Assembly (NCBI RefSeq): GCF_046097105.1
Contig: NZ_CP175562.1
Coordinates: forward strand, 2,108,001-2,172,000
Source: Natroniella sp046097105
Lineage (GTDB): Bacteria > Bacillota > Halanaerobiia > Halobacteroidales > Halobacteroidaceae
Length of the DNA: 64,000 nt
Direction of reading: 5' to 3'
The notes beneath the pieces were generated by a model. It was given only the letters and a program-made list of their open reading frames with translations. It searched no databases and was not told the origin of the DNA. Positions 1-8,165 of this stretch are shown here, piece by piece. How positions within the stretch are numbered: the first letter of the stretch is position 1; each line of letters starts with the position of its first letter. A program made the translations under genes and the position numbers.

Positions 1-324
1 ATCTCCTTTAGCTGCCCTTAATCTGGTCTGCTTAACCCCATCTTCTGAAATTTTAGCCTCAACCTCTTCTAAGACAACCTGCTCTGGCTCTATAAATTGT
101 TTAATCGCTTTGGCCCCTAACTCCCATTTAGTAGCTTCATCATCACTATATAATGTGATCATAGCATCCTCTAATTCTACTTCAGCCACTCTCTCTTCTC
201 TTCCATCATCTCGCACAGGCTCTGGTGTAATTCTGGTCTCTTCTTCAGCTGAATTATCGATTAATAAGACTGCTGCTCCAATTGCTATCGCAATTACCAC
301 TAGCAGAATCACTTTTTTATTCAT
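1..324 (-). CDS. lptC: LPS export protein LptC (5' part only, runs off the left edge)
   Basis: The reading frame opens with ATG at 324 and stays open to position 1, so only the first 108 residues are seen. They show a short basic start (MNKK), one hydrophobic segment (about residues 4-22) and then a polar stretch with the pattern seen in LptC/YrbK proteins: an acidic low-complexity linker followed by beta-type sequence ending in LRAAKGD. LptC is a bitopic inner-membrane protein that passes LPS from LptBFG to LptA. The start overlaps the lpxL-like stop by one base (TAATG), which suggests translational coupling. By gene order in other diderms, lptA and lptB would be expected just outside the window. 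A second LptC-like gene lies at 18197-18763. Confidence 0.75.
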   Translation of the reverse strand, partial: MNKKVILLVVIAIAIGAAVLLIDNSAEEETRITPEPVRDDGREERVAEVELEDAMITLYSDDEATKWELGAKAIKQFIEPEQVVLEEVEAKISEDGVKQTRLRAAKGD

Positions 325-1205
325 TAATCAGCCTCCTCAGGCCTAGTCTTCCATCTTCGATGTAACCATAACCACTGCTTAGGATACTCTCTAACCTTTC
401 TTTCTAAAGAAGAGGTCAACTGTTGTAGCTTAGCCTTTTGTTCCTGAGCAGTTGCATCTTTAGCAACTTTAAGTGGTGGCTCAATCATCAATCGATACTG
501 ATTTAACCCCTCTCGAACGAGATAAACAGGTAAAACTAAAGCACCAGTCTTTTGGGCCAACACAACTGGCCCTTTAGGTGTCGATGCCAATCGAGAGAAA
601 AATTCAACAAACTCCCCTTTACTATGAGCATCCTGATCACCAAGGATCAATAAACACTCCTTCTTTAATAAAGAGCGAAAGGCCTTCTTAACCCCCCGCC
701 CCTTCTTATCATAAACATTGGCCCCACGTTCTTCTCTAATCTGTAAGATCTCCTGGTTAATCTTAGGATTTTGATACATCCGAGCAATTGCATTCATAGG
801 ATACCCCAATATAGTTAAATAAATCCCCAATAGCTCCCAATTACCAAAATGGCCTGTAAATAAGATGACTCCTTGCTGCTGTTGATAAGCTTCTTTGAGA
901 TATTCCATTCCTTCAACCTCTATCTTTTGCTCAAAATCATTTTCTGTCCAACTCTCCAAGCCTAAAATTTCAACAAACTTTACCGTCAAATCTTGAAAGA
1001 CATCTTTAGTCAACTCTTCTGCTTCTTTAGTAGAATAATCAAAAGCCAACTTAATATTTTTAACTGCTAACTCCCTACGCCTTTTAGCCAGATGAAAAGC
1101 TAAACTACCAACTAATTTAGCTAGCCAACAACTGACTCGATTAGGTAGCAAATTAACAACTCTTTTAAATGATTTAAATGATAAATACCCGATCCAATCT
1201 CCCAC
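324..1205 (-). CDS. Lipid A biosynthesis acyltransferase, LpxL/LpxM (HtrB) family, copy 1
   Basis: This is a membrane-associated acyltransferase of the HtrB family, expected to add a secondary acyl chain to Kdo-lipid A. The frame holds the family motif GHFGNWE (H122 and E127 numbered from the 1214 start), the catalytic HX4E pair, then a conserved GDQD block and the C-terminal PKQWLWLHRRWK signature. The longest frame starts with GTG at 1214, but an AGGGG ribosome site lies directly against it and is 8 nt from the in-frame GTG at 1205, so 1205 is preferred. It ends in the lptC start. Its neighbour at 1477-2349 is clearly paralogous (shared STPKGPVVLAQK, YLVREGLNQYR and QLTSSLE blocks), so the pair arose by duplication and may differ in chain length or acceptor position. 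Confidence 0.85.
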   Translation of the reverse strand: MGDWIGYLSFKSFKRVVNLLPNRVSCWLAKLVGSLAFHLAKRRRELAVKNIKLAFDYSTKEAEELTKDVFQDLTVKFVEILGLESWTENDFEQKIEVEGMEYLKEAYQQQQGVILFTGHFGNWELLGIYLTILGYPMNAIARMYQNPKINQEILQIREERGANVYDKKGRGVKKAFRSLLKKECLLILGDQDAHSKGEFVEFFSRLASTPKGPVVLAQKTGALVLPVYLVREGLNQYRLMIEPPLKVAKDATAQEQKAKLQQLTSSLERKVREYPKQWLWLHRRWKTRPEEAD

Positions 1206-1230
1206 AAAACACACCCCTAACTAGAAGTTC

Positions 1231-1476
1231 ATTTAATATTTAATATCTAACATTGAATAATTTAAACCAAAAAAAACAACTGAAATTTATTTAATATTTA
1301 ATATTGAACACTGAATAATTTAAACCAAAAAACAACTGAAATTTATTTAATATTTAATATCTAACATTTGAATAATTAATAAATCAAAACAAAAAAACTT
1401 AAGATCGCTTTAATATTAAATGCTTTTGAACATTTAATTTTTTATTATTAAATATTAAATATTCATTATTCAATAT
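1231..1476. repeat. AT-rich tandem and heptamer-phased intergenic repeat between the two lpxL genes
   Basis: Three tandem units of about 54-60 bp start near 1231, 1285 and 1341; each begins with ATTTAATATTTAATAT and the first two end with AACAACTGAA. Inside the units 7-base words follow one another (TTTAATA, TTGAATA, TCTAACA and similar). The right end (about 1446-1482) carries the inverted form, ATTCATTATTCAATATTCAA. Similar blocks fill other gaps in this window, so it is a dispersed family. No open frame or terminator is seen here. Confidence 0.75.
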
Positions 1477-2349
1477 TCAATGCTCTTTCGTCCTCCACCG
1501 TTTATAAAACCAGCCCCATTGCTTAGGATACTCGCAAATCATCCCTTCTAATGAAGAGGTCAACTGTTGTAATTTATCCTTCAGTTCTTGCTCATCTGAC
1601 TCTTGACTGACATATATAGGTTCTTTAATCACCATTCGATATTGATTTAATCCTTCTCTTACTAAATAAATCGGTAAGATTGGACTGCCTGCTTTTTGGG
1701 CCAACACAACTGGCCCTTTAGGTGTCGATGCAGGTTGTCCAAAAAAGTCAACAAATAACCCTGCCTCCCGTGCATCCTGATCACCTAAGATTAAAAGTAA
1801 TTCTCCTTTTAGTAAGGATTTATAGGCTCTAGCAACACCTTTAGTCCCAATATCAAAGACGTTGGCCCCTCTACTGCTTCTAATTTTTAATAACTCTCGA
1901 TTAAGAATATTATTCTTTTGGTTTTTGGCCAAAGCATTGAGAGGATATCCTAAAGCTGCAAAGTAATTCCCTAAAATCTCCCAGTTGCCTAGGTGTCCTG
2001 TAAATAAAACAACTCCATTCTCCTGCTGATAAGCCTCTTTAAAATAATGAAAACCTTCGACAGTAACTCTATTTTTAAAGTCTTCTTCCTGCCAAGCTTC
2101 CAGACATAAAACCTCACCTAACTTAAGACCAGCATCTTGAAAAACACCTTTAGCTATCCCTTCTGCTTTCTCTTCAGAGATTGCTAAAGCTCTCTTTAAA
2201 TTATTAACTGCCCTTTCTTTTTTACTACCAACAAGATAATTAGCTAGTGAACCTATCCCTTTAAAGATATCATAACATATTTTAGGAGGTAATAAATTAG
2301 CAATTTTTTTTATAACTATAAATATTAAGTAAAGCAATTTACATTTCAC
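1477..2349 (-). CDS. Lipid A biosynthesis acyltransferase, LpxL/LpxM (HtrB) family, copy 2
   Basis: This 290-aa protein is a paralogue of the gene at 324-1205, with the same architecture: an N-terminal hydrophobic helix (about residues 4-20), the catalytic motif GHLGNWE (H119, E124), a GDQDAREAG block and a C-terminal PKQWGWFYKRW signature. It should transfer an acyl chain from acyl-ACP to a lipid A precursor at the inner membrane. The start is GTG at 2349, supported by AGGAGG 8 nt upstream. A repeat-filled gap of about 270 bp separates it from copy 1. A candidate promoter lies at 2639-2667, which would give a leader of about 280 nt. Family assignment is firm; which acyl position it serves cannot be told. 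Confidence 0.85.
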   Translation of the reverse strand: MKCKLLYLIFIVIKKIANLLPPKICYDIFKGIGSLANYLVGSKKERAVNNLKRALAISEEKAEGIAKGVFQDAGLKLGEVLCLEAWQEEDFKNRVTVEGFHYFKEAYQQENGVVLFTGHLGNWEILGNYFAALGYPLNALAKNQKNNILNRELLKIRSSRGANVFDIGTKGVARAYKSLLKGELLLILGDQDAREAGLFVDFFGQPASTPKGPVVLAQKAGSPILPIYLVREGLNQYRMVIKEPIYVSQESDEQELKDKLQQLTSSLEGMICEYPKQWGWFYKRWRTKEH

Positions 2350-2700
2350 CTTTTCTGCCTCCTAACTCTTAACTTTGATCATTGACTTCTCGTGTGAAAT
2401 TAAAATTTCATTGATATATAGTTTCACTTTTAAAATTAAAATCCTCAACCAATAAACTTCAAAATCAGTTTCGAGAGGGCTAAAAACCAGCCCTTCCTCG
2501 ACTAAATTTTTTTACTGCAAAAAAATTTAGGAAAAAAACCTAAAAACAAAGGAAAATTAAACTCGCAACCCAAGCTAACTACCTATTTCAAATTAAATTC
2601 ATTATTTATTTTAAATACAATTGCTGTTAAGGAATTTAATTACAGAATCTATGCTCAGCTCAAACAAAATTTTCCTAAAACCTAACTAATTATAAATCAT
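2350..2700. other. Non-coding gap upstream of lpxL copy 2 with three successive hairpins
   Basis: No coding frame is seen. Positions 2471-2501 form a hairpin (TCGAG...CTCGA with GGGCT/AGCCC). Positions 2502-2513 and 2519-2530 form a perfect 12-bp AT stem. Positions 2526-2531 and 2539-2544 form a short TTTAGG/CCTAAA stem that, read on the minus strand, is followed by seven Ts. The last may be a weak terminator for kdsC, or part of a leader in front of lpxL copy 2. At 2412-2433 there is a stretch like one end of the repeat family at 25490-25621. Confidence 0.5.
2639..2667 (-). promoter_or_regulatory. Candidate sigma-A promoter for lpxL copy 2
   Basis: On the minus strand TTGTTT (2667-2662) and TGTAAT (2644-2639) are 17 nt apart, close to the sigma-A pattern. 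It would start transcription near 2632. In AT-rich DNA such matches arise by chance, so confidence is low. Confidence 0.35.
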
Positions 2701-2875
2701 GAGGGATGTTTTACAGTGACATCTAGATTTTTTCGTCTAGCTTCTTGATAAGTCGAGAAATAAATAAGAGTATGAATTAGCTAATTTCCCTACTTTTAAA
2801 TTAGCTAGCTCTTATTTATTCGCAGACGAATCTTAGAAGCTCAGAAAAAATCTTTCAGAACGAGAAATCTCCCTT
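2701..2875. repeat. Long imperfect palindrome (about 175 bp), MITE-like or structured RNA
   Basis: The two halves pair over nearly their whole length around a loop CCCTACTTTT near 2786-2795. Inner arm pairs are TAGCTAATTT with AAATTAGCTA and AATAAATAAGAG with CTCTTATTTATT. Outer pairs include AGATTTTTTC with GAAAAAATCT, AGCTTCTT with the complementary AGAAGCT, and the ends GAGGGA with TCTCCCTT. Such nearly complete self-complementarity is typical of a miniature inverted-repeat element, though a non-coding RNA or strong transcription block is possible. No second full copy is seen in the window. Confidence 0.7.
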
Positions 2876-2920
2876 ATGGTTCTAAGCAAAAGTTACACAT
2901 AATTGTAATTTAATTCATCT

Positions 2921-3409
2921 TCAGTCACCAATCACTACTTCGATCGCTTCCCTAACTGCCCCTTGTCCACCTGCTTTATTTGTCACATAATCTGCTACTT
3001 CCTTAACCTCATCAACTCCATTAGCAACCGTCATCGCCAAGCCGATCTCTTTTAAAATCACCAAATCATTTAGATCATCACCGATATAAGCCACTTGCTC
3101 TACAGTTAAATTATACCGCTCTAATAACTGCTTCAACACCTCTAATTTATCTTTAACCCCTTGATGAACCTCCTCTAATCCTAACTCAGCAGCCCGTCGG
3201 GTAACAGCTTCTGACTTACGACCAGTAATAATTGCTACTTCAATTCCTGCTTCCTGGGCCAACTTAATACCCAATCCATCATGGACATGAAAGCATTTAA
3301 ACTCTTGGCCCTCACTACCTAAAATAATCCGACCATCAGTCAAAACTCCATCAACATCGGTAATGAACATCTTAATCTCTTCTACTTTCTCCTTTAAATT
3401 ACTATTCAT
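2921..3409 (-). CDS. kdsC: 3-deoxy-D-manno-octulosonate 8-phosphate phosphatase KdsC
   Basis: This small HAD-superfamily phosphatase removes phosphate from Kdo-8-P, the last step before CMP activation by KdsB. The nucleophile motif DVDGVLTDG lies near the N-terminus (two Asp residues), followed by ITGR and, near the C-terminus, the GDDLNDL metal-binding motif. The cap-less length of about 162-166 aa fits the KdsC subfamily. The longest frame starts with GTG at 3421; the ATG at 3409 is preferred because AGGGTGA lies 8 nt before it. It sits in a kds cluster (kdsC-D-A-B) and is separated from kdsD by an AT-repeat gap. Confidence 0.92.
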   Translation of the reverse strand: MNSNLKEKVEEIKMFITDVDGVLTDGRIILGSEGQEFKCFHVHDGLGIKLAQEAGIEVAIITGRKSEAVTRRAAELGLEEVHQGVKDKLEVLKQLLERYNLTVEQVAYIGDDLNDLVILKEIGLAMTVANGVDEVKEVADYVTNKAGGQGAVREAIEVVIGD

Positions 3410-3433
3410 CCTTTTGATCACCCTATCGTTATT

Positions 3434-3567
3434 TATTTAATATTTAATATCTAATATTGAACAATTGAAATCAAAAAAGCAACTGACTTTAATCTTTAAT
3501 CTTTAATCTTTAATCTTATTCATTATTCATTATTCAATGCTCTTAAAGTATTCAATATTCAATACTC
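3434..3567. repeat. AT-rich heptamer-phased intergenic repeat between kdsC and kdsD
   Basis: This gap carries the same word family as 1231-1476: TTTAATATTTAATATCTAAT at the left, four TTTAATC words in a row in the middle, and ATTCATTATTCATTATTCAA plus ATTCAATATTCAATACTC at the right. No gene or terminator is seen. Confidence 0.65.
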
Positions 3568-4563
3568 TTAAAGAACGCCTGCTTTAAGTAAGTCCTGAAA
3601 GTTAATCAATCCTAACGGCTGGCCTTGCTCATTGGTGACCGGTAGAGCACTGATCTCTTGTTCTTGCATAATCTTTAATGCTTCGGCTGCTAACTTATCA
3701 ACAGTAATCACTGTTGGATTTGCAGTCATAATCTCTTTAGCAGATAAGTTTAACAAGTCAGAAGAATCTTCTAACTGACGTCTGATATCTCCATCAGTAA
3801 TAATTCCAACTAATCTACCATCTTGATCGACAATATTAGCTGCTCCCATTCTAGTAGAAGTCATCGTAAATAAAGTCTGTTTTAAACTCGTCTTCTGATC
3901 TACTATTGGATTCTCTTCTCGGATATTAAGTACATCTTCAACGGTCAATAATAATTTCTTACCTAAGCTACCCCCTGGATGATACAAAGCAAAATCTTCC
4001 GGTTTAAAGTCCCTCACATGTAATAAAGAGACTGCTAATGCATCACCTAAAGCCAAAGTAGCTGTCGTGCTAGCTGTAGGGGCCAAATTTAGCGGACAAG
4101 CCTCCTCTTCTACACTTGTATTTAAAAAATAATCAGCATTCTCTGCTAATGTAGAAGCCACTCCTCCAGTCAAAGCAATAATCTGAGCACCAATCCGTTT
4201 AATTACAGGCAAGATATTGATTACCTCTTTTGTCTCTCCACTATTAGATAGAGCAATTATAATATCTTCTTTAGTAACCATTCCCAAATCACCATGAATC
4301 GCTTCCGCCGGGTGAAGGAAGAAAGAAGGAGTTCCTGTACTGGCCAAAGTAGCTGCTAGTTTCTTAGCTATCAGACCTGACTTACCCATTCCAGTCAAGA
4401 TAACTCTTCCTGAACAGGCTAAGATAAGCTTAACTACCTCTACAAAATCCCCATTAATTGAATCGCTCAATTCTTTAATTGCTTCTGCTTCAATCTCTAA
4501 TGCTTTTTGTGCTTGACGTTTGATCTCAATTGCTTCTATGTCAGCTAGCTCCTTAGGAATCAT
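3568..4563 (-). CDS. kdsD: D-arabinose-5-phosphate isomerase KdsD/KpsF
   Basis: The enzyme interconverts ribulose-5-phosphate and arabinose-5-phosphate, the entry step to Kdo. The 331-aa protein has an N-terminal SIS sugar-isomerase domain (about residues 45-180, with GMGKSGLIAKKLAATLASTG and the SNSGET motif) and two C-terminal CBS domains (about 205-330, with GDIRRQL). This SIS plus two CBS layout is that of KdsD/KpsF/GutQ. AAAGGAGG lies about 10 nt before ATG 4563, and kdsA ends 7 nt upstream, so the two are co-transcribed. Confidence 0.95.
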   Translation of the reverse strand: MIPKELADIEAIEIKRQAQKALEIEAEAIKELSDSINGDFVEVVKLILACSGRVILTGMGKSGLIAKKLAATLASTGTPSFFLHPAEAIHGDLGMVTKEDIIIALSNSGETKEVINILPVIKRIGAQIIALTGGVASTLAENADYFLNTSVEEEACPLNLAPTASTTATLALGDALAVSLLHVRDFKPEDFALYHPGGSLGKKLLLTVEDVLNIREENPIVDQKTSLKQTLFTMTSTRMGAANIVDQDGRLVGIITDGDIRRQLEDSSDLLNLSAKEIMTANPTVITVDKLAAEALKIMQEQEISALPVTNEQGQPLGLINFQDLLKAGVL

Positions 4564-4570
4564 CTATTTA

Positions 4571-5398
4571 TTATCCTCCTTTAACTACTTGATCGATTGC
4601 TTGAGCTTGGATTAAGATTTCTTCTAAATCATCAATTTGTACCATATTCGCTCCATCACATAAAGCTTTTTCAGGTTGATCATGAACCTCCATAAATAAG
4701 GCATCAATTCCTGCTCCTATTGCTGCACGAGTCAAGTAAGGAACATATTCTCTTTCACCTGCTGAAGAATCTCCTGCTCCCCCTGGTAGTTGAACACTGT
4801 GAGTAGCATCAAAGACGACTGGATAACCGGTCTTTCTCATCCGTGGCAATGATCTCATATCAACTACCAAATTATTGTAACCAAAGCTAACACCCCGTTC
4901 AGTTAATAATATCTTCTCATTGCCTGTACTTTCAATCTTTCTTACTACTTGATCGATATCCCACGGAGCCAAGAATTGGCCCTTCTTAACATTAACTAAT
5001 TTACCTGCCTCACCTGCTGCTGTTACTAAATCTGTCTGACGGGATAAGAAGGCTGGAATCTGAAGAATATCCAAGACTTCTCCAGCTACTCTAGCTTCCT
5101 CAACTGAATGAACATCAGAGATAACTGGCACTTCTAACTCCTGCTTAATCCGCTCTAAAATCTTCAACCCTTTCTCTAAACCTGGCCCGCGATAAGAGTC
5201 AATTGCAGAGCGGTTAGCCTTATCATAAGATGCCTTGAAGACATAAGGAATTCCTAAGCGAGTAGTAATCTCTTTAACCTGCTCCCCAATCCTTAAAGCT
5301 CCTTCTTCACTCTCTAAAGCACACGGCCCTGCCAACAAGACAAAAGGTCCTCCATTACCAAATCTAACTTCTTCATTTAAAATAATCTCCTTGACCAT
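4571..5398 (-). CDS. kdsA: Kdo-8-phosphate synthase KdsA
   Basis: KdsA condenses phosphoenolpyruvate with arabinose-5-phosphate to give Kdo-8-P in the cytoplasm. The frame shows the DAHP-synthase-I/KdsA TIM barrel with LAGPCALES, FKASYDKANRS, GPGLEKGL and VFDATHSVQLPGG, all family hallmarks. The longest frame begins with ATG at 5413, but GAGGGGG lies inside it and is 6 nt from the ATG at 5398 (MVKEI), which is therefore the better start. It precedes kdsD by 7 nt; about 145 bp separates it from kdsB upstream. Confidence 0.95.
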   Translation of the reverse strand: MVKEIILNEEVRFGNGGPFVLLAGPCALESEEGALRIGEQVKEITTRLGIPYVFKASYDKANRSAIDSYRGPGLEKGLKILERIKQELEVPVISDVHSVEEARVAGEVLDILQIPAFLSRQTDLVTAAGEAGKLVNVKKGQFLAPWDIDQVVRKIESTGNEKILLTERGVSFGYNNLVVDMRSLPRMRKTGYPVVFDATHSVQLPGGAGDSSAGEREYVPYLTRAAIGAGIDALFMEVHDQPEKALCDGANMVQIDDLEEILIQAQAIDQVVKGG

Positions 5399-5543
5399 CA
5401 TAATCCCCCTCATTCTTAGTGATTAGTTACTAGTTAGCATTCTATCTTTGCTTGCTTTTATTTTTAAACTATTTATTATTAGTGTAAGTTTATGTGAATT
5501 CGTAGTCCAAGTTTTTGATCTTTTAATCTTAAATTATTAAATA

Positions 5544-6266
5544 TTAATTATTAATTGCCCTTCTAACTCTTTCCAAGTCTTCCGGTGTATCAACCCCAAT
5601 TGCTTGATATTCAGTCTCAACTACTTTGATCCGATAACCATTCTCTAATACTCTTAGCTGTTCTAATGACTCTTCTTTTTCTAATGGTGTCTGTTTCATT
5701 TCCGTATAGTTAAGTAAAAAATCACGACGATAGACATAAAGCCCAATATGCTTATAATAATTCAGTCCAGTTGCTTGGCGAGGATAAGGGATCGCTGCTC
5801 GAGAAAAATAAAGTGCAAAACCATCCTGATCAGTTATTACCTTAACAATATGTGGACTTTCAATCTCTTCTTGCTCAGTAATTTTATGTTTTAAAGTACC
5901 CATCTGAATTGTAGAATCATCTAATAAAGGTTCAACTGCTTGATCGATCATCTTAGGATTTAATAATGGTTCATCCCCTTGAACATTTACAATTATCCCT
6001 GTATCTAAATTTTGAGCAACCTCAGCTAAGCGATCAGTTCCTGTCTGATGTTGCTTAGAAGTCATTTCTACCTGACCACCAAAATCTTCAACTGCTTGAT
6101 AGATCCGTTGATCATCTGTTGCTACAATCACTTGATCTAAGCTATCAGCTGCTATAGCTTGTCGATATACATGCTCAATCATAGGTTGTCCAGCAATTTC
6201 TTTTAACGGTTTGCCCGGTAACCTAGTCGAAGCATAGCGGGCTGGTATGATTCCTGTCACTTGCAT
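5544..6266 (-). CDS. kdsB: CMP-Kdo synthetase KdsB
   Basis: This 240-aa nucleotidyltransferase activates Kdo with CTP. The N-terminus IIPARYASTRLPGKPL is the classic KdsB nucleotide-binding motif, and VNVQGDEPL and the C-terminal IGVDTPEDLERVR are also characteristic. It overlaps the end of lpxK by 10 nt, so the two genes are translationally linked. With kdsA, kdsC and kdsD it completes the Kdo supply pathway; the transferase WaaA that uses the product is not in the window. Confidence 0.96.
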   Translation of the reverse strand: MQVTGIIPARYASTRLPGKPLKEIAGQPMIEHVYRQAIAADSLDQVIVATDDQRIYQAVEDFGGQVEMTSKQHQTGTDRLAEVAQNLDTGIIVNVQGDEPLLNPKMIDQAVEPLLDDSTIQMGTLKHKITEQEEIESPHIVKVITDQDGFALYFSRAAIPYPRQATGLNYYKHIGLYVYRRDFLLNYTEMKQTPLEKEESLEQLRVLENGYRIKVVETEYQAIGVDTPEDLERVRRAINN

Positions 6267-7384
6267 CTTGCCACCTCCATTTTAGAGACTAAATCAGAAA
6301 ATTTATTCTGTGAATTAATAATCTTCATTTCAATTCCTAATACATCAAAATCTATCCTCTCTTGCCCAATCTCAGCTACTAACTGTGGTTTAATGCTAAC
6401 TGCATCCTTTTCTGTTGTGATAATTCGATCAACATTAACTTCACTAGCCAAGCTAAAAATTTCAACAATTTCATCTTTAGAATATTGATGATGATCTCTA
6501 AATCTAATCTGATCTACTACCTCTGCTCCTAAATCTACAAGGGTCTGCTCAAAGGATTCAGGGTTGCCAATTCCAGATACTGCTAGTGTCTTCTGATCTG
6601 TCAAATCAACTTCCTGCTTTCTATCACTAACTAATTTGCGCAAATAAGTCGGCTGATGTTTAGTTGTAATAATTGTAGCTGCTGGATTAATCTCAATCAA
6701 TCTATGTTTAATCTCAGTCAATTGGGACTGCTTAATTTGATCAGATTTAGTCAATAAGAAAGCATGAGCTCTATCTAAACTGCTTACTGGTTCTCTTAAT
6801 AACCCTCGTGGTAACAACTCTCCATTATCAAACGGATTAGTAGCATCGATGACTACTAAATCATAATCCCTTGCCACTTGCCAATGTTGAAACCCATCAT
6901 CTAAAATAATAAAGTCAGGCTTAAATCTCTGCGAAGCATAAGTTCCTGTCTGCTTACGAGCCGGGCCAATAATAACTGGCACCTGGGGTAACTCCTTAGC
7001 TAACATAAACGCTTCATCTCCTGCTTGTTTAGCATCCATTAAGATCGATTTGCCATCCGATACTACTCCAATATCCCCAGAAAAATCAGCTTTATAACCT
7101 CGATTCAAGATCACAACCTGATAGTCTGCTTCTAATAAAGTCAAGGCTAATAATTTAACTAATGGGGTCTTACCTGTACCCCCAACTGTAATGTTACCGA
7201 CACTGATCACTTTAGCAGCTAAGACTTTTTCTTTTTTAAAACCCCATTGATATAACTTCTTTCTAATAAAAATACCTACACCATAAATTTTAGAAAGCAG
7301 CTTTAATATAATCAACAAAATATGAGCAACAATCCCAGTCTTATTACCTTGGACTACTTCAAGCAAATAATCTTCTACTCCCAT
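6257..7384 (-). CDS. lpxK: Tetraacyldisaccharide 4'-kinase LpxK
   Basis: LpxK phosphorylates the 4' position of the lipid A disaccharide at the inner membrane. The 375-aa protein has an N-terminal membrane-associated helix (about residues 18-40) followed by the P-loop VGNITVGGTGKT (62-73) typical of LpxK, then ILDDGFQHWQVARD and LPRGLLREP, both family signatures. It overlaps kdsB by 10 nt, and its ATG directly abuts the stop of the DUF374 gene region on the other side (7384/7385), so the three form one translation unit. Confidence 0.95.
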   Translation of the reverse strand: MGVEDYLLEVVQGNKTGIVAHILLIILKLLSKIYGVGIFIRKKLYQWGFKKEKVLAAKVISVGNITVGGTGKTPLVKLLALTLLEADYQVVILNRGYKADFSGDIGVVSDGKSILMDAKQAGDEAFMLAKELPQVPVIIGPARKQTGTYASQRFKPDFIILDDGFQHWQVARDYDLVVIDATNPFDNGELLPRGLLREPVSSLDRAHAFLLTKSDQIKQSQLTEIKHRLIEINPAATIITTKHQPTYLRKLVSDRKQEVDLTDQKTLAVSGIGNPESFEQTLVDLGAEVVDQIRFRDHHQYSKDEIVEIFSLASEVNVDRIITTEKDAVSIKPQLVAEIGQERIDFDVLGIEMKIINSQNKFSDLVSKMEVARCK

Positions 7385-8041
7385 TTATTGATCACCTAAT
7401 ACCTTTTCAGCAGCTTGACCTGCTTGATTAATTTTTTGTCCTAATAACCTTTGATAGTCTTCAATTTCTACATTCGATAATTTATCTTCTTTAATCTCTA
7501 ATCCTGCTCCATATACTAAAGCTGCTTTACTGAAAGGAGCAGGTAACCAGAAATGATCCCAACTACTAAAGATCTTCTTTTTAGTATAGGAAACTCCGAT
7601 AGGTATTATTATACTATCCGTTTTCTGGGCCAAATAAACAACCCCCGGCTTAACTTGATGAATTGGCCCTCTTGGCCCATCAGGAGTAATGGCTATATGC
7701 TTTCCTTGGCGTAGCTTTTTAACCAATCTTAGTAGTGAACGAGCTCCACCACGAGATGTTGAACCTCGAACTACCTCCCAACCTAACTTCTGTAACAACC
7801 GGGAAATATACTCTCCATCGCGGCTTTGACTGGCCAAAGCAACATAACCTTGATCACGAAAATGATAACTAGGTAGCCATAACTGTCCGTGCCAAAGAGC
7901 AAAAATAATTGACTTATCACCAGCTAGTAACTTATTTACTCTCTCTTCTCCTCGAACCTCTAATCTGAGGCTTGAATTGATCATTCTAGCCAGTAACAAT
8001 GCCAAGTTAGGAATTAATTTTAACTTTAGCTGCTCCTTCAT
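7385..8041 (-). CDS. DUF374 lysophospholipid acyltransferase-like protein
   Basis: The protein (about 218 aa) belongs to the DUF374 acyltransferase family. It has FALWHGQLWLPSY with the family histidine, then SRDGEYISRLLQKLGW, RGSTSRGG and the TPDGPRGP block. Because it is wedged between msbA and lpxK, a role in lipid A secondary acylation is likely; DUF374 proteins in other diderms sit beside lpxK too. It is a different family from the two HtrB-type enzymes at the left of the window. The longest frame starts at 8071, but AGGTGA lies 5 nt before the ATG at 8041, which is chosen. Substrate is unknown. Confidence 0.8.
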   Translation of the reverse strand: MKEQLKLKLIPNLALLLARMINSSLRLEVRGEERVNKLLAGDKSIIFALWHGQLWLPSYHFRDQGYVALASQSRDGEYISRLLQKLGWEVVRGSTSRGGARSLLRLVKKLRQGKHIAITPDGPRGPIHQVKPGVVYLAQKTDSIIIPIGVSYTKKKIFSSWDHFWLPAPFSKAALVYGAGLEIKEDKLSNVEIEDYQRLLGQKINQAGQAAEKVLGDQ

Positions 8042-8165
8042 ATTATCACCTGCCTTTATCTTAATGTGCAATTAACAAAATGTACATTAAGAGCCTGTAA
8101 ATGCCTTTGATTTTAAAAAGTCGGTCTTTAACTGTAAATTGTAAATTATACATTGTCCGTTATAG

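Noticed and set aside
110..346. Plus-strand open frame of 78 codons at the left edge
   Set aside because: It is the antisense of the lptC 5' part, has no ribosome site and no recognisable protein; the minus-strand frame has the LptC pattern.
2471..2544. Riboswitch in front of lpxL copy 2
   Set aside because: Three hairpins are visible but no known riboswitch core was recognised; recorded only as a structured gap.
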